Positions 44,367 to 51,645 of a stretch of 64,000 nt of DNA are shown one piece after another. The first letter of the stretch is position 1. Every line of letters begins with the position of its first letter. The notes beneath the pieces were generated by a model. The model saw only the letters and a program-made list of their open reading frames with translations, was not told where the DNA came from and made no database searches. The stretch covers positions 62,001 to 126,000 of the forward strand of contig CAZCOG010000011.1 in assembly GCA_964500445.1 (NCBI GenBank). The letters run 5' to 3'. The DNA is from Persicitalea sp964500445. Its GTDB lineage: Bacteria; Bacteroidota; Bacteroidia; Cytophagales; Spirosomataceae. A program made the translations under genes and the position numbers.

Positions 44367-46025
44367 TTACTTTTTCCCCGGACCGTACACCGCCCGACCC
44401 GGCATAGCGCCGGTAGGCTTGCCGTCTTCCAGCACCAGTGTACCATTGACAAACACATCGATCACACCCTCAGCCAGTTGGTGGGGCTGGTCGAAGGTGG
44501 CAAGATCGCCGATTCGGGCCGGATCGAATAGGACAACATCCGCAAAGTATCCGGGTTTCAATGATCCTCTTTCCGGGATATGCAGGTTTTGGCAAGGCAG
44601 TGAGGTCAGTCGACAAATCGCTTCGGGCAATGAGATGACCTTCTCCTCGCGGACGTATTTGCCCAGTAGCCGGGCAAAGTTTCCGTAGGTTCGTGGGTGT
44701 GGACTACCCTTGAGGCGATTTCCTTCCGGCGCAATCGAAGCCGCATCCGACCCAAAACTCATGTACGGCAAGGCAATCTGTTTTTTAACGTTTTCTTCCG
44801 ACATCAGAAAATACGCCGTCCCCACCCGCGAGTCATCGCTCACCACCAAATCCATGGCAGTTTCGTACCAGGGCTGTCCGCGTTGGGCGGCTACCTCGGC
44901 GAGGGTTCTGCCCACGTATTTGCGCAAAGAATCCTGCTTAAATCCCTGCAAAATCATTCCTTCCGGTCCGGCCGCCAGGGCCAGGTTCTCCCAGTCTCCG
45001 GCGGTTTCGGTCATGGCTTTGGCTACTTTTTGTCGCGTGGCCGGGTCTTGTAGTCGCTGCCGCCAGGCTTGCAGACCGCCTTCCTGCGCCCAGGGTGGCA
45101 TGGCGGCGTCGAGGCCGGTGGCTCCGGCGGTGTAATTGTACATATTGGCCGTGATGGCCAGACCCGCCCGGCGTGCGCTGTCAATTTTAGCAATCACGCG
45201 GTCAAGTTTCTGCCAGTTGGATTTTCCAGCCGCTTTCAAATGGTAGATTTCGACCGGAATCTTCGCCCGTTTGCTGATGGCGATCATTTCGTCCACGGCC
45301 GCTTCGAAGCGGTCACCCTCGCTGCGCATGTGGGCCGTGAATATACCGCCGTAATCGCTTGCTATCTTCGCCATCGCCACCAGTTCGTCGGTCTTGGCAA
45401 AAGTGGCGGGGACGTAAATCAGCGCGGTCGTTAGCCCCATCGCGCCTTCCTGCATAGCTTGCGCCACCAGCGCCTTCATGCGATCGAGCTCGGCGGGCGT
45501 AGGGTCGCGGTTAATTTGTTGCAACTCGTGTTCCCGAATTTCGGAGGCGCTGACGAAGGAAGCAAAGTTGGTGGCAACCCCTTTTTGCTCCAAATGATGC
45601 ATAAACTCGCCGAGCGTCGTCCAGCTGACGTCGAATTTTTCCTCGTCCTGCTGCTGCCGCATCTCGGCTTTCATGTTTTCGGAAAGTGGTCCCATCGATA
45701 CTTCCCCGAAAACTTCCAGCGTCACGCCCTGCTTGATATCCGAAAGTGAGCGCCCGTCGCGCAGCAGGGAGATGTAAGCGTGACTGAGCATATTCACAAA
45801 ACCTGGCGCTACTGCCAAGCCACTGGCGTCGATCTCCCGCTTGCCCCGACCCGAAAATTTTCCCATCGCCGCGATTCGATCTCCCCGAATTGCCAGGTCA
45901 CCAACCACGGGCGCGGCTCCGGTCCCGTCATAAAGTGTGCCGTTGCGGATAACGATGTCGTAGGTTTGGGCAAATGCATTGAGAGTTATTAGGAAAATTA
46001 GAAGCGAGCCGAGGAGGTGTTTCAT
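44367..46025 (-). CDS. D-aminoacylase-type amidohydrolase, metal motif altered
   Basis: A 552-residue secreted amidohydrolase; signal MKHLLGSLLIFLITLNAFAQ. The fold and the C-terminal part (HPRTYGNFARLLGKYVRE, LPCQNLHIPERGSLKPGYFADVVLFDP) match N-acyl-D-amino-acid deacylases. The first metal motif, usually GFIDVHTH, is GFVNMLSHAY, so the first His and the Asp are missing. TGAD-type later ligands remain (EIYHLKAAGKSNW, HMRSEGDR). It is a distinct subfamily, possibly with one metal or altered activity. A paralogue lies at 47117-48703. Confidence 0.87.
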   Translation of the reverse strand: MKHLLGSLLIFLITLNAFAQTYDIVIRNGTLYDGTGAAPVVGDLAIRGDRIAAMGKFSGRGKREIDASGLAVAPGFVNMLSHAYISLLRDGRSLSDIKQGVTLEVFGEVSMGPLSENMKAEMRQQQDEEKFDVSWTTLGEFMHHLEQKGVATNFASFVSASEIREHELQQINRDPTPAELDRMKALVAQAMQEGAMGLTTALIYVPATFAKTDELVAMAKIASDYGGIFTAHMRSEGDRFEAAVDEMIAISKRAKIPVEIYHLKAAGKSNWQKLDRVIAKIDSARRAGLAITANMYNYTAGATGLDAAMPPWAQEGGLQAWRQRLQDPATRQKVAKAMTETAGDWENLALAAGPEGMILQGFKQDSLRKYVGRTLAEVAAQRGQPWYETAMDLVVSDDSRVGTAYFLMSEENVKKQIALPYMSFGSDAASIAPEGNRLKGSPHPRTYGNFARLLGKYVREEKVISLPEAICRLTSLPCQNLHIPERGSLKPGYFADVVLFDPARIGDLATFDQPHQLAEGVIDVFVNGTLVLEDGKPTGAMPGRAVYGPGKK

Positions 46026-46059
46026 AAGGTAGAGGGTAGTTTAGAAAGAAGATTGGCTG

Positions 46060-46155
46060 TTAGCCAATTAAAAACGCGACAAATTTCAGCACTTGGACTT
46101 GGAGCTTTGGCGGAAGCTGGCTGAATTTAGTTTCGATTTGTTTAAATAATGACAT
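46060..46155 (-). pseudogene. DUF2281-like antitoxin fragment
   Basis: A 31-residue ORF (MSLFKQIETKFSQLPPKL..., ending in FVAFLIG). The LPPKLQVQVLKFVAFL segment is typical of DUF2281 proteins, many of which are antitoxin-like (LPxELQxEVxDFxEFL). The usual protein is longer, so it seems truncated after the first helix pair. A 7-bp hairpin ATTGGCT/AGCCAAT (46052-46068) spans its stop. It is in a small AT-rich islet next to a PIN-domain gene pair. Confidence 0.45.
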
Positions 46156-46337
46156 GGTAGTTTATTTGAAGTTGGATTATCCATCCTAATACTACCCCAA
46201 TTTTTCGGGTATTCGCGTTACAAACACGAGGGAATGCAACCCTGATTGGAAATCAGGTTCAGCGGGTTACTTCTCAAAAAAGTGTGGTTTGGACGTATAT
46301 TTACGCTCTTTCAAAATCAAATTAACATATTTTCTAT
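46156..46337. other. AT-rich spacer before the PIN gene pair
   Basis: It holds a small hairpin (CCTGATT-GGA-AATCAGG, 46241-46257) and a TATATTTA box (46296-46303), a -7-like element 34 bp before the first gene of the pair. Otherwise no gene or repeat is seen. Confidence 0.4.
46296..46303 (+). promoter_or_regulatory. -7-like promoter box (TATATTTA) before the PIN gene pair
   Basis: It differs from TAnnTTTG in one base and lies 34 bp before the ATG at 46338. A TTTG occurs 6 bp upstream rather than at the expected distance of about 20 bp. Confidence 0.35.
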
Positions 46338-46622
46338 ATGGAAAAGTTAAAATTAAAAGACCTACTAGACAGCACGTCATCTCAGTTGAAAGGCTTGTCT
46401 TCTCTAGATAATCCAGATTTTAGGCTTGAACAGGCTGTATTTAATCATGATGAAAAGTTCTGGGAAATAATAGTGTCGTATCTCGTTGAGGACCACAACA
46501 AGCCTGTTACCCCCATGAAACCATTTACTCCACAGTACCCCTTTCACAGAGTTTATAAAAAAGTTATTCTTGATGAAAGTGGGCAGGTATCAGAATTTCA
46601 GATGTATGGAAGTGAAATATGA
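46338..46622 (+). CDS. Unknown 94-residue protein, partner of the PIN gene
   Basis: A hydrophilic 94-residue protein, no signal or membrane segment. The C-terminal half (PFHRVYKKVILDESGQVSEFQMYGSE) has a beta-hairpin pattern. It is not a recognised antitoxin family such as AbrB, RHH or Phd. The gene overlaps the PIN gene by ATGA (46619-46622), an arrangement typical of toxin-antitoxin and other co-translated pairs. The codon use is AT-rich compared with its neighbours, a sign of transfer. The function is unknown. Confidence 0.75.
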   Translation: MEKLKLKDLLDSTSSQLKGLSSLDNPDFRLEQAVFNHDEKFWEIIVSYLVEDHNKPVTPMKPFTPQYPFHRVYKKVILDESGQVSEFQMYGSEI

Positions 46623-47074
46623 AAATTATTGACTCAAACGCTCTTGTGGTTTTGTTGGTAGGTCTGACTGACCCAAGACTCTTCAAAAACCACAGGAGGA
46701 CTTCCATATACGATGAGAACGACTTTTACGAACTGCAAGACGTAATTGGTGATGTATCAGAAATGATCGTTCTTCCAAATGTTTGGACAGAGGTCGATAA
46801 TCTTCTAAATGATTTTTCCGGCAATTATAAATACAGCTATATTTCAATTTTTGCCAACTTACTGAGAGTATCTAAAGAAGTGTACATCCCATCTGATGTA
46901 GCAGTCGAAAAGTATGAATTTTATGATCTGGGCTTGACCGATTCACTTATTTTGGAGAAAGCTAGTACTTGTCAGCTTTTAATCACTTCGGACTCAAGGC
47001 TTTCTGATTACGCAATTGCAAATGGCATAGAAGTTTACGATTTGGTGAAAGCGAAAAATAATAAGTTAAAGTAG
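46619..47074 (+). CDS. PIN-domain protein (putative ribonuclease)
   Basis: A 151-residue PIN-like protein. The acidic residues of the active site are visible: KIIDSNALVVLLVG (Asp5), an Glu in NVWTEVDNLL (centre), Asp in DLGLTDSLILEKA and Asp in LITSDSRLSDYA. Four acidic positions are the known metal-binding set for PIN nucleases. VapC toxins are typically about 130 residues, so this is slightly longer, with an inserted segment around RTSIYDENDFYELQD. The preceding gene overlaps by 4 bp. It may be an RNase toxin or a housekeeping PIN nuclease; a toxin-like role is the better inference. Confidence 0.8.
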   Translation: MKIIDSNALVVLLVGLTDPRLFKNHRRTSIYDENDFYELQDVIGDVSEMIVLPNVWTEVDNLLNDFSGNYKYSYISIFANLLRVSKEVYIPSDVAVEKYEFYDLGLTDSLILEKASTCQLLITSDSRLSDYAIANGIEVYDLVKAKNNKLK

Positions 47075-47116
47075 CTTAATTACGTGAATTGCAGGGTTGT
47101 GACTTTCAGGTTTGAG

Positions 47117-48703
47117 TCACCTTGCAGCTATAACTGTTTTCTTCAAAGTGCCCCCACTCCTACTTCCCGTATGCCTCCCCTCCTCCACCGTCACTTCCCC
47201 ATTCACCAATACATACTTAAACCCAACTGAATACACATGCGGATTGGCGAATTCCGCGGCGTCGCCAACGGTGGCTTCGTCGAAGATTACAATATCGGCT
47301 GCCATACCGGGGAGCAATAAGCCCCGATCGCGGAGGTTGAACTTCTGGGCGGGCAGCGAGGTCATGCGGCGGATGGCTTCTTCGAGGCGAATGACCTTTT
47401 GGTCGCGGACGTAGCGGCCCAGCACGCGGGCGTTGGTGCCGTAGGCGCGGGGGTGCGGCATACCCGAACCAAACTTGGCAATGCCCGCGTCGGAAGCCAC
47501 CATCGCAAAAGGATACTGCATGATGCGCACCAAATCCTTCTCATCCATGCTGAAAAACACCATTTGGGTGCGGCCTACGGATTCCACCATTTCAAGAATG
47601 GTCTCCGCTTCTTCCATCGGCTTGCTTTTGCGACCTTTTAGTTGATTGATTTCGCTGATATTCTTGCCGTTGTAGCTGGTATCAGGTCCGTAGCGCGCTA
47701 CTTGGGCATACGAGAAGCTTTTGAGTTGCTTCTCCTTCAACCGATCGGCCATTTGCTGCTTGATCTGCTTGCGGATAACGGGATCGTTAAGTCGGGCGTG
47801 GAGTGAGTCACGGCCTCCGCTGAACGCCCAGGTCGGAACCGTCGTGTCGAGCGAAGTACTGCTAGCTACGTAGGGATACTGATCCACCGTCACGTCCAGC
47901 CCTTCCTTCCGGGCGTTTTCCACCAGCGCCAGCGTTTCGACCGAGCGTCCCCAGTTGGGCTTGTAAGTCACTTTGAAATGCGAAATCTCGACGGGCATGT
48001 TGGCATCGCGGCCAATGGCGATGGCTTCGCTGACGGCCTCAGTCACGTTATCGCCCTCGTCGCGGATGTGCGAGGCGTACACACCGCCGTGTTTGGCGGC
48101 CGCTTTAGCCAGCGCAACTACCTCCGGCGTCTTGGAATAAGTACCCGGCACGTAGATCAAACCCGTGGATAATCCAACCGCGCCTTCCTGCATGGCTTTC
48201 TCGACGAGGGCTTCCATTTGGGCAAGTTCAGCGGCGGTAGGGTCGCGTTGCGCGTCGCCCATCACGGCCCGACGGACGGTGTTGTGTCCAATCAGCGAAG
48301 CCACATTGATGGAGGTTCTTACGGAATCCAGCCGGGCAAAGTACTTTGCCATGTCCAGACTGGAACCACCGCAGTTACCGGTCACGACGGTCGTGACGCC
48401 ATCGTGGATGAAGTTTCCCGCCGTTGGCGTCACCATTTCGTCACCCTCGATATGGGCGTGGACATCGATGAAGCCAGGAGCGACGACCAAGCCTTTGGCG
48501 TCAATGATTCGCCTAGCCTCGGCTTTATCCAGCTTACCGATGGCAGCAATTTTACCATTCTGCACGGCGATGTCGCCGTAGTACCAGGAATTCCCGGTGC
48601 CGTCGATGATGCGGCCATTTTTTATGAGGACATCGTAGGTTTGGGAAAAAGCCGGGCCAGAAAGGAGGATCAGCCCAAGGAGTAGGGATAAAAACGAGCG
48701 CAT
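47117..48703 (-). CDS. N-acyl-D-amino-acid deacylase family amidohydrolase
   Basis: A 528-residue secreted amidohydrolase; signal MRSFLSLLLGLILLSGPAFSQ. It keeps the canonical motif GFIDVHAHIEGD, with the HxH metal pair, plus TVVTGNCGGSS (Cys/metal region), EISHFKVTYKPNWG, SHIRDEGDN and SDAGIAKFGSGMPHPRAYG. These are zinc ligands and signatures of D-aminoacylase. It probably removes acyl groups from N-acyl-D-amino acids in the periplasm. It resembles the copy at 44367-46025 over the whole length, but only this one has the complete metal motif. Confidence 0.9.
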   Translation of the reverse strand: MRSFLSLLLGLILLSGPAFSQTYDVLIKNGRIIDGTGNSWYYGDIAVQNGKIAAIGKLDKAEARRIIDAKGLVVAPGFIDVHAHIEGDEMVTPTAGNFIHDGVTTVVTGNCGGSSLDMAKYFARLDSVRTSINVASLIGHNTVRRAVMGDAQRDPTAAELAQMEALVEKAMQEGAVGLSTGLIYVPGTYSKTPEVVALAKAAAKHGGVYASHIRDEGDNVTEAVSEAIAIGRDANMPVEISHFKVTYKPNWGRSVETLALVENARKEGLDVTVDQYPYVASSTSLDTTVPTWAFSGGRDSLHARLNDPVIRKQIKQQMADRLKEKQLKSFSYAQVARYGPDTSYNGKNISEINQLKGRKSKPMEEAETILEMVESVGRTQMVFFSMDEKDLVRIMQYPFAMVASDAGIAKFGSGMPHPRAYGTNARVLGRYVRDQKVIRLEEAIRRMTSLPAQKFNLRDRGLLLPGMAADIVIFDEATVGDAAEFANPHVYSVGFKYVLVNGEVTVEEGRHTGSRSGGTLKKTVIAAR

Positions 48704-48853
48704 AGTTTTTAGAATTTGTGTTTAACTGCCAAACTACCAAATAGTAGGGAATCAGGAATTGAATTTTTAAAAAGATTAGATAATAGCTTCAAGTCCCTTT
48801 GTAAGCTTTAACACCACAATTTCCAACCTTTTTTAACCAAACTACCCAAAACT

Positions 48854-49714
48854 ATGAACATCAAACCCTTCATCCTGCTGGCTTCCTTAGGGCTGCTGGC
48901 CTCCTGTGACACGAAAAAAGACGAAAGTGAAGGCATTGACTCAACCACCGTGGCGGAGGCTTCGCTGGAAGAAATCTGGTCCACTGATACCACGCTTATG
49001 ACGCCCGAATCGGTACTGCTCAATGATGGTACTTTGTACGTGTCTCTCATCGATGGCCAGGGCGGCGACAAAGATGGCAAGGGCGGTGTGGCCAAAGTCG
49101 GCACCGACGGCCAAATCATCGACGCCAACTGGGTGACGGGACTAAGCGCCCCCAAAGGAATGGGGGTTACTGATGGCAACCTTTACGTGACAGACCTGAC
49201 AGATCTGGTACAGATCGACCTGGCTACCGGAAAAATCGTTAAGAAAATGGCCGTTGAAGGCGCGACCGGGCTGAATGATGTTTCCGTTGGGTCGGACGGC
49301 ACCGTTTATTTTTCCGACAAGAATACCGGAAAAATCCACACCCTAAAAGACGGGGCAATTGCGACCTACCACGAAGGCATCGACAACCCCAACGGCGTAT
49401 TGGCCGTAAGCGATGGGCTACTTTATACCGAAAGTGGCAAGTTGCAAAAAATCGATGCGCAGAAAAACGTGACGACGCTGGCCGACGGTATGGACAAAAG
49501 TACCGACGGAATCGAAGAGGTGAGCCCCGGTGAGTACCTGGTTTCCTGCTGGGCCGGTGAGGTCTATCACGTGAAAGACGGTACTGCGACCAAGCTACTG
49601 GACACAAAGAATATCCAGAGCAATACGGCGGATATTGGCTACGACGCGGCAAAGAAGATTGTGTACGTACCCACTTTCTTCAAGAATAAGGTAGTAGCTT
49701 ATCAGTTGAAATAG
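48854..49714 (+). CDS. SMP-30/NHL-like propeller lipoprotein
   Basis: A 286-residue lipoprotein; the signal MNIKPFILLASLGLLASC ends at Cys18. The rest is a repeated beta-propeller pattern (PESVLLNDGTLYVSLIDGQ, APKGMGVTDGNLYVTDLTDL, LNDVSVGSDGTVYFSD, DNPNGVLAVSDGLLYTES). These repeats resemble the SMP-30/gluconolactonase-LRE and NHL families. Catalytic metal residues are not certain, so a binding role is equally possible. Divergent from the deacylase gene and followed by a terminator. Confidence 0.85.
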   Translation: MNIKPFILLASLGLLASCDTKKDESEGIDSTTVAEASLEEIWSTDTTLMTPESVLLNDGTLYVSLIDGQGGDKDGKGGVAKVGTDGQIIDANWVTGLSAPKGMGVTDGNLYVTDLTDLVQIDLATGKIVKKMAVEGATGLNDVSVGSDGTVYFSDKNTGKIHTLKDGAIATYHEGIDNPNGVLAVSDGLLYTESGKLQKIDAQKNVTTLADGMDKSTDGIEEVSPGEYLVSCWAGEVYHVKDGTATKLLDTKNIQSNTADIGYDAAKKIVYVPTFFKNKVVAYQLK

Positions 49715-49730
49715 CGGTCGGCGGTCGGCT

Positions 49731-49750
49731 CGGTTCGTCGCTACGATCGG
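49731..49750. repeat. Short GC-rich motif similar to the tRNA-Thr D-loop insert
   Basis: CGGTTCGTCGCTACGATCGG lies in the intergenic GC-rich patch after the propeller gene. It matches the tRNA insert at 38521-38536 at 13 of 16 aligned positions by eye. It may be a copy of a short dispersed repeat. Confidence 0.35.
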
Positions 49751-49768
49751 CTGTCGGAAATCATGAAG

Positions 49769-49802
49769 GCAGATTTTGTACACAACAGAATCTGCTTTTT
49801 TT
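49769..49802 (+). terminator. Rho-independent terminator
   Basis: The stem GCAGATT / AATCTGC (49769-49775 with 49789-49795) extends with TGT/ACA around a T-G mismatch, and a run of seven T follows. It ends the propeller lipoprotein transcript. Confidence 0.8.
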
Positions 49803-49960
49803 GTTTTTTAGCCAAATGCAGATGGCCGATAGCCATCACAAATTCCCAGTCTGCCAGCTCCTTGCTGGTACTTAATTATTGAGAAATGGGCATTATTTTG
49901 CTTGTTTGTGAGCTGGTATATCTATTTTAAAGAGAAACCCAACCAATATTCCCGTCACCT

Positions 49961-50881
49961 ATGAGCCAACCTTCTAATTCTAAAACTGCCATTTACGCCG
50001 CCATTGCCGCCAATATGGGCATTGCCATTTCCAAGTTTGTGGCAGCCAGCTTCACCGGTAGCTCGGCCATGATTTCCGAAGGTATTCACTCCGTGGTCGA
50101 TACCGGCAATGGTCTGTTGCTGCTGTATGGCATCCGGCAAAGCAGAAAAGAAGCTGACGCCCAACATCCCTTCGGGCACGGAAAAGAGCTGTATTTCTGG
50201 TCGCTGATTGTGGCCATTTTGATATTTTCCATTGGTGGCGGTATGTCCTTTTACGAAGGCATCAGCCACATCCGACATCCTCAGCCCCTTTCGGATCCCA
50301 CCTGGAACTATGTCGTGCTGGGTCTGGCCGGTATTTTTGAAAGCGTGGCTTTGTTCCTGGCACTCAAACAATTTAATAGTACCCGAACTGAACCCAATTT
50401 TTTTAAAGCCATCCGTGCCAGTAAAGACCCCTCTAATTTTGCTGTTATTTTTGAAGACACTGCCGCGCTGCTGGGTTTGGTAGTAGCTGCCTTGGGGGTG
50501 TTCTTGGGACACAAACTCAACAACCCCTACCTTGATGGAGTCGCTTCGTTGGTAATTGGACTCATCCTGGCGTCCATTGCCATTTTTCTGGCTTATGAAA
50601 GCAAAGGGTTGCTGATTGGGGAAGGGGCTAATCCGCAGGTTGTCGAAAGCCTAAGCGAGATTATTCGGGCCGAGCCTACGGTGCTGAGCGCCCGGGTGCC
50701 GATGACGATGCACTTTGGACCCAATGAAGTTTTCCTAGCGCTCGATGTAAACTTTCAACCCAGCCTGACGGCATCGGAAGTCGAACAGGCGGTGGTGCAG
50801 CTTGAAAAAAATATCCGGCTCAACCATCCCGATGTCAAACGTATTTATATTGAAGCCCGGGCGCTCTCAGCTGACCGTTAA
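49961..50881 (+). CDS. Cation diffusion facilitator (CDF) metal transporter
   Basis: A 306-residue inner-membrane metal/H+ antiporter. Helix 2 has the metal-site motif SEGIHSVVDTGN (HxxxD), and HPFGHGKELYFWSL in the loop and helix 3 is the CDF signature. Helix 5 carries the second HxxxD-type site in part as EDTAALLGLV. A C-terminal cytosolic domain (about 215-300) follows. It exports zinc or another divalent metal. It is probably its own transcript, with a bidirectional terminator after it. Confidence 0.93.
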   Translation: MSQPSNSKTAIYAAIAANMGIAISKFVAASFTGSSAMISEGIHSVVDTGNGLLLLYGIRQSRKEADAQHPFGHGKELYFWSLIVAILIFSIGGGMSFYEGISHIRHPQPLSDPTWNYVVLGLAGIFESVALFLALKQFNSTRTEPNFFKAIRASKDPSNFAVIFEDTAALLGLVVAALGVFLGHKLNNPYLDGVASLVIGLILASIAIFLAYESKGLLIGEGANPQVVESLSEIIRAEPTVLSARVPMTMHFGPNEVFLALDVNFQPSLTASEVEQAVVQLEKNIRLNHPDVKRIYIEARALSADR

Positions 50882-50976
50882 AGTTCAGGCGCATGTCTGA
50901 GAACTGAGAATTTCCCAGGGTCTTATCAACTTGATTCAGGCCAGCTCAACTAATTGCAAAATAGGTCTGATTATTT

Positions 50977-51012
50977 AAAAAAGGGGATTCCAATCTTGGA
51001 ATCCCCTTTTTT
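50977..51012. terminator. Bidirectional rho-independent terminator
   Basis: A 16-bp perfect stem (AAAAAAGGGGATTCCA and complement) with loop ATCT. The A run on one side and T run on the other serve both the CDF gene (plus) and the GMC operon (minus), which converge here. Confidence 0.92.
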
Positions 51013-51056
51013 ATTAATGAATAAGCATGAGCCAAAAGCTGAAGGCCGATGGCCAT

Positions 51057-51599
51057 TTACCCCAGCGCCCAAGCCTTCTGTCCGGGTTTAATCGGAATAC
51101 AAGCTTCCAGTCGGCCCGGAGTTTCGAGGTATTCCAGAGCCTGCGTGGCACCGATCTCGGAGGTAAAGTACCCTACGGCCGTGTAGTTTTTCATTTGTTT
51201 AAAAAAGGCTTTGTCTGTTTCAATCAGTTTCCTCACCATCGACACCTTCTGGTCGTTGCTCAACGCCACGAAGCTTTTGCCAAACGCTGCCTTGCTATCT
51301 TTTTCGAACTGGTCGAGGGAAGCATAGAATGCCTTCTGCTCCTCCATCGGATGACAGTCGCGGATCACCCGGATAATGAATTGTTCGGCCCCGGCCGCTT
51401 TGGCGCCCGGCGTGTCGGTAGTCGGGATAATGACATCGGCCAATTCAGCCAGCAGTTTTTCCTGCTGCGGCGTGGCGTAGACATTATCACCGAAGTTCGT
51501 TTTTTCTCCCAATATGCCGGACACTACGGGTCCGGATAGTGCAACGCCACCCATTAGCAGGCTGATTCGTTGCACGGCATCCCTACGATTCATTTTCAT
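51057..51599 (-). CDS. Gluconate 2-dehydrogenase subunit 3 family protein
   Basis: A 180-residue exported small subunit. The twin-arginine signal is MNRRDAVQRISLLMGGVALSG. The family mark LLAELADVIIPTTDTPGAKAAG is near residue 50. Such subunits help export and mature the FAD-containing GMC partner by the Tat path. The GMC oxidoreductase is 46 bp upstream on the same strand. The cytochrome c subunit found in some such complexes is not next to it. Confidence 0.92.
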   Translation of the reverse strand: MKMNRRDAVQRISLLMGGVALSGPVVSGILGEKTNFGDNVYATPQQEKLLAELADVIIPTTDTPGAKAAGAEQFIIRVIRDCHPMEEQKAFYASLDQFEKDSKAAFGKSFVALSNDQKVSMVRKLIETDKAFFKQMKNYTAVGYFTSEIGATQALEYLETPGRLEACIPIKPGQKAWALG

Positions 51600-51645
51600 G
51601 TTTTTTGATTCTAGATGTTGGATTATTGAAAAGCCGAATGACCGC

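Noticed and set aside
46241..46257. Small hairpin CCTGATT-GGA-AATCAGG
   Set aside because: A 7-bp stem with a 3-nt loop and no T run; no attachment-site or terminator features.
46338..47074. Classical VapBC toxin-antitoxin system
   Set aside because: The PIN side fits, but the partner has no VapB-type DNA-binding fold visible, so only a candidate pair is reported.
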